Part shown: positions 8,070 through 11,839 of the stretch, piece after piece | Layout of the letters: every line of letters starts with the position of its first letter | Position numbering within the stretch: the first letter of the stretch is position 1 | Source: Enterocloster bolteae | GTDB taxonomy: Bacteria > Bacillota_A > Clostridia > Lachnospirales > Lachnospiraceae | Assembly (NCBI GenBank): GCA_021769025.1 | Contig: JAETTS010000045.1 | Location: forward strand, 1-11,839 | Length of the DNA stretch: 11,839 nt | Direction: 5' to 3' | Program-made: the position numbers and the translations under genes | The notes under the pieces: model-generated | Told to the model about the DNA's origin: nothing | Seen by the model: only the letters and a program-made list of their open reading frames with translations | Database searches by the model: none

Positions 8070-8945
8070 TTAAATCACCATCTTTGTATCCAACGCATCC
8101 CTTACCCCGTCACCCAGAAAATTGATGCAGAGCACCGTCACCACCAGGGCCACTCCCGGCGGAATCCATAGCCACGGCCTCTGGGACAAGATACTGATAA
8201 ACTGGGCATCATACAGGATATTCCCCCATGAGGCCTGAGGCGGCTGAACGCCCATTCCCAGGAAACTTAGGGAAGATTCTGTGATGATGGCCTGGGCCGC
8301 GCGAAAGGTAAATGCAATCAGAACAGGGGCAAAGGTATTGGGCAGGATATACTTGGTCAGAATCCCAAAATCCCTTGTTCCTACCGCCCTTGCGGACTCC
8401 ACATAGTCCGATTCCCTGGCCGACAGCACATTTCCGTATATCATTCTGGCAAACTTTGGCCACCCCAGGACTCCTATGACTATAGTGACCGTCACCACAG
8501 AAGGCCCCAGGACTGACACCAATACTAAGATCAGCACCATGGCTGGAAAGGACATAAAGACATCTGCACACCGCATGATCAGCGTCTCACATATTCCCCG
8601 GTAATATCCAGCCAGTATTCCCAGAGGGACTCCTATAGCAAGGCTTATGATTGCCGACAGGATTCCGACACTTAGAGAGACACGGCCGCCATAGATAAAC
8701 CTGGCAAAAATATCTCTCCCCACATCATCGGTTCCCAATATATGAATAGCAGAGGGAGCCGACCCAAACATGGTCTCATAGTCTATGGTGTAAGGATCCA
8801 GCTGCAGCATCACTGGAAGTAAGATCACAGCCAAAATCTCCAGCACCAATACCACAAGGCTTATCATGGCAGGCTTATGGGCACAGAATCTCCGGCACAC
8901 ATCCTTCATATATGAGTTGGCAGGTATTTCTTTCTGTGTATTCAT
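8070..8945 (-). CDS. dppC: Peptide ABC transporter permease, DppC/OppC-like
   Basis: Inner-membrane channel subunit, 291 residues. The N-terminal cytoplasmic segment is followed by a first membrane helix at about 27-49. HILGTDDVGRDIFARFIYGGRVSL follows at 68-91, a segment diagnostic of DppC/OppC. Further helices lie at about 91-114, 134-160, 205-230 and 258-278. The EAA loop that docks onto the ATPases is DYVESARAVGT at 180-190, and the C-terminal GDGVRDALDTK is typical. The frame runs open to 9008, overlapping the preceding gene, but the ATG at 8945 has AAAGGAGG upstream and starts with MNTQKEIP, so the start is placed there. The gap to the dppB-like gene is then 13 bp. It forms the channel with that protein. 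Confidence 0.93.
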   Translation of the reverse strand: MNTQKEIPANSYMKDVCRRFCAHKPAMISLVVLVLEILAVILLPVMLQLDPYTIDYETMFGSAPSAIHILGTDDVGRDIFARFIYGGRVSLSVGILSAIISLAIGVPLGILAGYYRGICETLIMRCADVFMSFPAMVLILVLVSVLGPSVVTVTIVIGVLGWPKFARMIYGNVLSARESDYVESARAVGTRDFGILTKYILPNTFAPVLIAFTFRAAQAIITESSLSFLGMGVQPPQASWGNILYDAQFISILSQRPWLWIPPGVALVVTVLCINFLGDGVRDALDTKMVI

Positions 8946-8958
8946 GACTGCGCCTCCT

Positions 8959-9918
8959 TTAATCATATCGGATCCGCGGATCCAAAAGCCCATACACCAG
9001 ATCCACAATCAAGTTTCCTATGAGAACCGCCACTGCAATAAATACGGTAATCCCCATAATCACCGGATAATCTCTGGCATTGATGGACTGAACCATGAGA
9101 GAACCCAGGCCCGGCCAGCCAAAAATCTGCTCCGTTACCACAGCACCGCCGATGAGAAACGGAATCTGCATGCCAAACCAGGTTACAAGAGGGATCCAGG
9201 CGTTGCGCAATGCGTGGAAGATCAGTACCGGCATCTCCGTAAGGCCTTTTGCTCTCGCCGTCCTTACATAATCATCCTGCAAGACCTCCAGCATGGAACC
9301 CCGGCACTGGCGGATCAGGCTTCCAATCTGCTGGATAGCCAGAACCACTGCAGGCAGAATCAGGTGATGGATAAACATAAGCACGGTTTTCTCCCCGGAG
9401 CTGTCGTACATGCCAGATGTAGGGAAGAGCCTTACCTTCACGCACAGAAGGTAAATCAGCACAAGGGCAGCAAAAAAGTTAGGCATGGCCGAACCAATAA
9501 AAGAAAATGCCGAGGAGATATAGTCCCACCTAGAATAAGGCTTATAGGCCGACATGATTCCAAGGGGCAGCCCGATAAGCGCCGTAAGCAGCATGGCGAC
9601 TCCTGTCAGCACCAGCGTAGGTCCTATCCTTCCTAAAATCATGGAAAGGACATCTCCATTGGTACGGATCGACGTTCCCAGATTGCCCTGCAAAAGCTGC
9701 CACAGCCATCGAACATACTGGACAATGACCGGTTGATCCAGTCCCAGGCTCTTACTCATCTCTTCCATCTCCGCCTGAGTGGCCATAGGGTCATTGAACA
9801 AAATCTCCAGAGGCGAACTGGGAGCCAGAGACGCCACCACATACACCAGTATGGTGATTCCGATAAATGTGGGGATTGATGTCAGCAGCCTTTTTATAAT
9901 ATATCGGTATCGGTTCAT
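8959..9918 (-). CDS. dppB: Peptide ABC transporter permease, DppB/OppB-like
   Basis: First gene of the leftward operon and one half of the membrane channel, 319 residues. The N-terminal helix (RYIIKRLLTSIPTFIGITIL, about 5-31) is characteristic of DppB/OppB. Further helices lie at about 99-122, 133-160, 182-204, 249-270 and 284-308. The EAA loop is DYVRTARAKGLTE at 216-228, and the protein ends with the family's VYGLLDPRIRY motif. The ATG at 9918 is chosen over an upstream start at 9960 because AAAAGGAGGAG precedes it by about 7 bases and the N terminus then matches family members. It is divergently transcribed from the GntR gene across a 221-bp region holding candidate operators. Confidence 0.94.
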   Translation of the reverse strand: MNRYRYIIKRLLTSIPTFIGITILVYVVASLAPSSPLEILFNDPMATQAEMEEMSKSLGLDQPVIVQYVRWLWQLLQGNLGTSIRTNGDVLSMILGRIGPTLVLTGVAMLLTALIGLPLGIMSAYKPYSRWDYISSAFSFIGSAMPNFFAALVLIYLLCVKVRLFPTSGMYDSSGEKTVLMFIHHLILPAVVLAIQQIGSLIRQCRGSMLEVLQDDYVRTARAKGLTEMPVLIFHALRNAWIPLVTWFGMQIPFLIGGAVVTEQIFGWPGLGSLMVQSINARDYPVIMGITVFIAVAVLIGNLIVDLVYGLLDPRIRYD

Positions 9919-9942
9919 AAGCCTCTCCTCCTTTTCGCTACT

Positions 9943-9976
9943 GTTCACATGCAATGTCATTTAGTGAACCTTTCAC
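9943..9976. promoter_or_regulatory. Cluster of TTCAC/GTGAA half-sites upstream of dppB (candidate operator)
   Basis: Between the dppB start and the regulator gene, the + strand holds GTTCAC (9943-9948), GTGAAC (9964-9969) and TTCAC (9972-9976). The last two form a 13-bp inverted repeat, GTGAACCTTTCAC, with 5-bp arms; the first two form a wider inverted repeat with 6-bp arms. They lie 25-58 bp upstream of the dppB start codon, where a repressor could block the operon. The divergently encoded GntR protein is the natural candidate binder, but the sites do not match the textbook FadR TGGTNNNACCA pattern. Confidence 0.4.
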
Positions 9977-9986
9977 GACTTCTCAA
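9958..9986 (-). promoter_or_regulatory. Weak candidate promoter for the dppB operon
   Basis: On the - strand TTGAGA (9986-9981) is followed after 17 bp by TAAATG (9963-9958). The -35 is fair, but the -10 matches only about half of the consensus. The 13-bp GTGAA/TTCAC repeat would fall in the spacer, which would suit repression. The real start may lie further upstream in the AT-rich stretch around 9995-10010. Confidence 0.25.
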
Positions 9987-10062
9987 ACAGCAAAAACTAA
10001 ATAAAATAACATTGGCTCACAGTAACCCTTTCCCTGTTTTTCAATGTTTTTCTCAAATTTCC

Positions 10063-10091
10063 TTGCAAACTCCCACGATTGCTTTTATGAT
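10063..10091 (+). promoter_or_regulatory. Sigma-A type promoter for the GntR regulator gene
   Basis: TTGCAA (10063-10068) and TATGAT (10086-10091) are separated by exactly 17 bp, and the -10 matches consensus in five of six bases. Transcription would begin near 10098, giving a leader of about 42 bases with AAAGGAG before the ATG at 10140. The 3' end of the -10 overlaps the dyad at 10088-10117. Confidence 0.6.
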
Positions 10092-10117
10092 ATACATAAG
10101 AATTCTTTTTCATATCA
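10088..10117. promoter_or_regulatory. 30-bp interrupted palindrome at the regulator's transcription start (candidate autoregulatory operator)
   Basis: TGATAT (10088-10093) mirrors ATATCA (10112-10117), and the perfect 10-bp palindrome AAGAATTCTT (10098-10107) sits on exactly the same centre. Twelve of the 15 positions in each half are symmetric. The dyad overlaps the end of the -10 element and the expected transcription start, so a dimeric repressor bound here would block the gene. The region is A/T-rich, which raises the chance of accidental symmetry. In RNA it could also fold into a leader hairpin. Confidence 0.5.
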
Positions 10118-10139
10118 CGTTTACCAAAGGAGACCTTCC

Positions 10140-10811
10140 ATGTCCCAAGAGAAAACATTATCTTTAAAAGACACTGTCTACAAACAAATTATCGAGATGA
10201 TCTGCGACGGAACCTTATCCCCGGACTCCCTCATCACTGAAAATCAAATGATCGAACATTTTAAGGTAAGCAAGTCTCCTGTACGAGAGGCATTGATCCA
10301 GTTATGCCACGATGGAATCCTTACCAGCATCCCCCGTTGCGGCTACCAGATCGTACGGATCACAAAAAAGAGTATCCGGGATCTGGTTGAATTGCGGCTC
10401 TATCTGGAGCTTTCCAGCCTGCCCAGCATCATGGAGCATTTAAATGAAGAAAAAATTCAGGAGTTGAAGGAATTAAACCGGAAACGGCTCTTAAATGCCG
10501 GTACCAAGACCATCTGGACCGCCTGGAACAACAACGTGGTCTTCCACACCACCTTGACCTCCTATGCAGAAAATGCGCTGGTTACCAAGATCCTGGAACA
10601 ATCCCTTGCCACTTGCACCCGAGCCTACGCTCAGCTATACAATGTCCGCCGTTCCGTCATCGCGTCTTCCAAGGAAAATTTCCATGACTTAATCGTCTGT
10701 TCCTTAGAGCGCCACCAGGTGTACACCGCCTACGAATATCTGAAAAAGGATATTCTTTTTATGGAACAGGAACTACTTAACACTTCAATCCTGCAGCCAG
10801 ATAATTCGTAG
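10140..10811 (+). CDS. GntR-family transcriptional regulator, FadR/FCD type
   Basis: DNA-binding regulator of 223 residues. Residues 1-75 form the winged helix-turn-helix (LKDTVYKQIIEMICDGTL, then ITENQMIEHFKVSKSPVREAL at 32-52, then the GYQIVRI wing). Residues about 80-215 form an FCD ligand domain. The ATG at 10140 follows AAAGGAG by 7 bases; an upstream in-frame start at 10044 lies before the promoter and is rejected. FCD domains usually bind a metal through Asp and three His. Here H136 (VVFHTTL) and H182 (FHDLIV) are present, but the Asp position is N132 and the third His position appears to be D204, so the site may be altered. Its divergent position makes it the likely controller of the transporter-peptidase-desulfidase operon. 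Its 3' end overlaps the convergent gene by 35 bp. Confidence 0.88.
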   Translation: MSQEKTLSLKDTVYKQIIEMICDGTLSPDSLITENQMIEHFKVSKSPVREALIQLCHDGILTSIPRCGYQIVRITKKSIRDLVELRLYLELSSLPSIMEHLNEEKIQELKELNRKRLLNAGTKTIWTAWNNNVVFHTTLTSYAENALVTKILEQSLATCTRAYAQLYNVRRSVIASSKENFHDLIVCSLERHQVYTAYEYLKKDILFMEQELLNTSILQPDNS

Positions 10812-11769
10812 CTTTTACAGCCTTTACCACCTTATTGATTCTAGTATACTCAATTTTTGTGGGAAGCGTACAATCGGATCCCACGATAAAACGCTTTCCT
10901 TTCATCTCCTGAAGGACTGCCTTGGTATGAGCCTCGATCTCCTCATCCGTCCCGTCCACCAGGACTCCATGCCGGTCCGGGAACCCACCTAAGATCACGC
11001 TGTCCGGAAACAACCGGCTTCCCTGTGTAAGGCTTACGTCATTTCCATAAATCCCCCAATTCACAATCATAGGATGTAAGTCTGTATAGCGTTTAAAGTC
11101 AATATTCGTCTTACAGATATGTAAAATATCCAGTTTTGCTGTCTCTTTTATGTGATCATAGATCATCTTTTCATAGGGAGCGATAAATTCTGCGAATTCC
11201 TCATCGGTAAAGAAATTCCGCTCTCCACCCAAAGCCGCATAAAAAATCCCCTCTGCCCCTGCCTCCAGGGAGCAGTCCGAAAACTCCATCAAAGACTCCG
11301 CCACCGTCTGAAACACCTGCTTCATCTGAGTCGGCCGTTCCCTGCAGAATAATGGCAGCCCATATCCCATGCTGGTATAATTCCCGGCGTATCCTGTCTC
11401 ATGGAATACCGATGCCACAAGTCCGTGAATGGTGGCTACCACCGGATATTTCCCCTCTGTCTTTTCCGTGATTCGCTTTATGATCTCCATCTGATCCTTA
11501 AAAATGGCATCCTTCCTGGAAAATCCCCGGAACTTTGAAATGTCATTCAGGCAGGATATATGGCTTTCCCCATCATACAGGATATTCTCATTCATGATCT
11601 TCATAATATCGCTGTCTGTCTGCTCCATAAAATCCAAATGAGCGTTTATCGCGCTCTGGCCATGATGCTGCTCCTCTGGAAAATGAAGCCAGAATCCCAC
11701 CGGAGTTCTGTCCACTTCTTTTCCCTCTATCATCCGAAACACCCGCTCATGTTTTGTCAACTCATTCAT
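10777..11769 (-). CDS. Uroporphyrinogen decarboxylase-superfamily protein (MtaA/CmuA-like, probably not HemE)
   Basis: 330-residue cytoplasmic TIM-barrel protein of the URO-D superfamily. It opens with MNELTKHERVFRMIEGKEVDRTPVGFW, the usual start of MtaA/CmuA-like members, and lacks the RQAGR segment expected in true HemE. A probable Zn site is visible: H217 and C219 in ILHICK, and C300 in GSDCTLP. The H-x-C...C pattern is used by corrinoid- and thiol-handling methyltransferases of the family. PDRHGVLVDGTDEEI (264-278) corresponds to the conserved strand before it. It may transfer methyl groups between a corrinoid protein and a thiol or other acceptor, but no corrinoid protein is encoded in the window and the substrate is unknown. 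The ATG at 11769 has AGAAGGAGA upstream; an alternative start 7 codons earlier is less likely. The upstream 70 bp to the window edge show no convincing promoter. Confidence 0.82.
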   Translation of the reverse strand: MNELTKHERVFRMIEGKEVDRTPVGFWLHFPEEQHHGQSAINAHLDFMEQTDSDIMKIMNENILYDGESHISCLNDISKFRGFSRKDAIFKDQMEIIKRITEKTEGKYPVVATIHGLVASVFHETGYAGNYTSMGYGLPLFCRERPTQMKQVFQTVAESLMEFSDCSLEAGAEGIFYAALGGERNFFTDEEFAEFIAPYEKMIYDHIKETAKLDILHICKTNIDFKRYTDLHPMIVNWGIYGNDVSLTQGSRLFPDSVILGGFPDRHGVLVDGTDEEIEAHTKAVLQEMKGKRFIVGSDCTLPTKIEYTRINKVVKAVKATNYLAAGLKC

Positions 11770-11839
11770 TGCCGGTCTCCTTCTTCCCAAATGTTCTTTT
11801 CAAAATCTGTCCTTTCTATTTTCTGGTATGATTAATAAT

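Noticed and set aside
8866..9636. Long rightward open frame of 256 codons
   Set aside because: It lies wholly antisense to the two permease genes, has no ribosome binding site, and its translation is basic low-complexity sequence with no recognisable family. It is a shadow of the real genes.
10044..10139. Upstream start for the GntR gene
   Set aside because: These codons cross the predicted promoter and the 30-bp dyad, and the ATG at 10140 has a good AAAGGAG site and a normal family N terminus.
10777..11769. Annotation as HemE, uroporphyrinogen decarboxylase of haem synthesis
   Set aside because: The N-terminal RQAGR segment is absent, no other tetrapyrrole genes are nearby, and the H-x-C...C zinc pattern points to the methyltransferase-like branch.
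1..11839. Mobile element, CRISPR array, tRNA or rRNA
   Set aside because: No transposase or integrase motifs, no regularly spaced repeats, and no tRNA-like or rRNA-like sequences were seen on either strand.

Overview
The window reads as part of a chromosome of an anaerobic Firmicute, most likely a gut Lachnospiraceae/Clostridia member. This is inferred from moderate GC with AT-rich promoters, strong AGGAGG-type ribosome binding sites, a lipoprotein with a long Glu/Thr/Ala-rich linker, and the gene content (PepV-type dipeptidase, CyuA-type oxygen-sensitive Fe-S cysteine desulfidase, MtaA/CmuA-like member of the uroporphyrinogen decarboxylase family). No species can be named from sequence alone.

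Layout. Positions 1-155 hold two back-to-back intrinsic terminators, one for a rightward gene lying outside the window and one for the large leftward operon. Positions 156-9918 are a leftward run of eight genes. Transcribed from right to left they are: two peptide-ABC permeases (dppB-like, dppC-like), a lipoprotein peptide-binding protein, two peptide-ABC ATPases (dppD-like, dppF-like), a PepV-type dipeptidase, peptidase T, and a CyuA/UPF0597 L-cysteine desulfidase. Gaps are 13, 107, 34, -4, 52, 36 and 18 bp, and I see no strong internal terminator, so a single transcript is plausible. The 107-bp gap before the binding-protein gene carries two hairpins. Positions 9919-10139 are a divergent promoter region with two separate groups of inverted repeats. 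Positions 10140-10811 encode a rightward FadR-type (FCD) GntR regulator. Positions 10777-11769 encode a leftward uroporphyrinogen-decarboxylase-superfamily protein whose 3' end overlaps the regulator's 3' end by 35 bp. No gene-free stretch exceeds about 220 bp.

How the genes could work together. The transporter would import short peptides, PepV and PepT would cut di- and tripeptides to amino acids, and CyuA would take released L-cysteine to pyruvate, ammonium and sulfide. The divergent GntR protein is the obvious candidate regulator. Each family assignment is secure. The idea that the substrate is a cysteine-containing peptide rests only on cyuA being the last gene of the operon. No mobile elements, CRISPR arrays, tRNA or rRNA genes were seen. 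I found no wholly new type of system; the most unusual points are the peptide-to-cysteine operon arrangement, the centred 30-bp dyad in the regulator's leader, and the non-HemE Zn-site protein overlapping the regulator.
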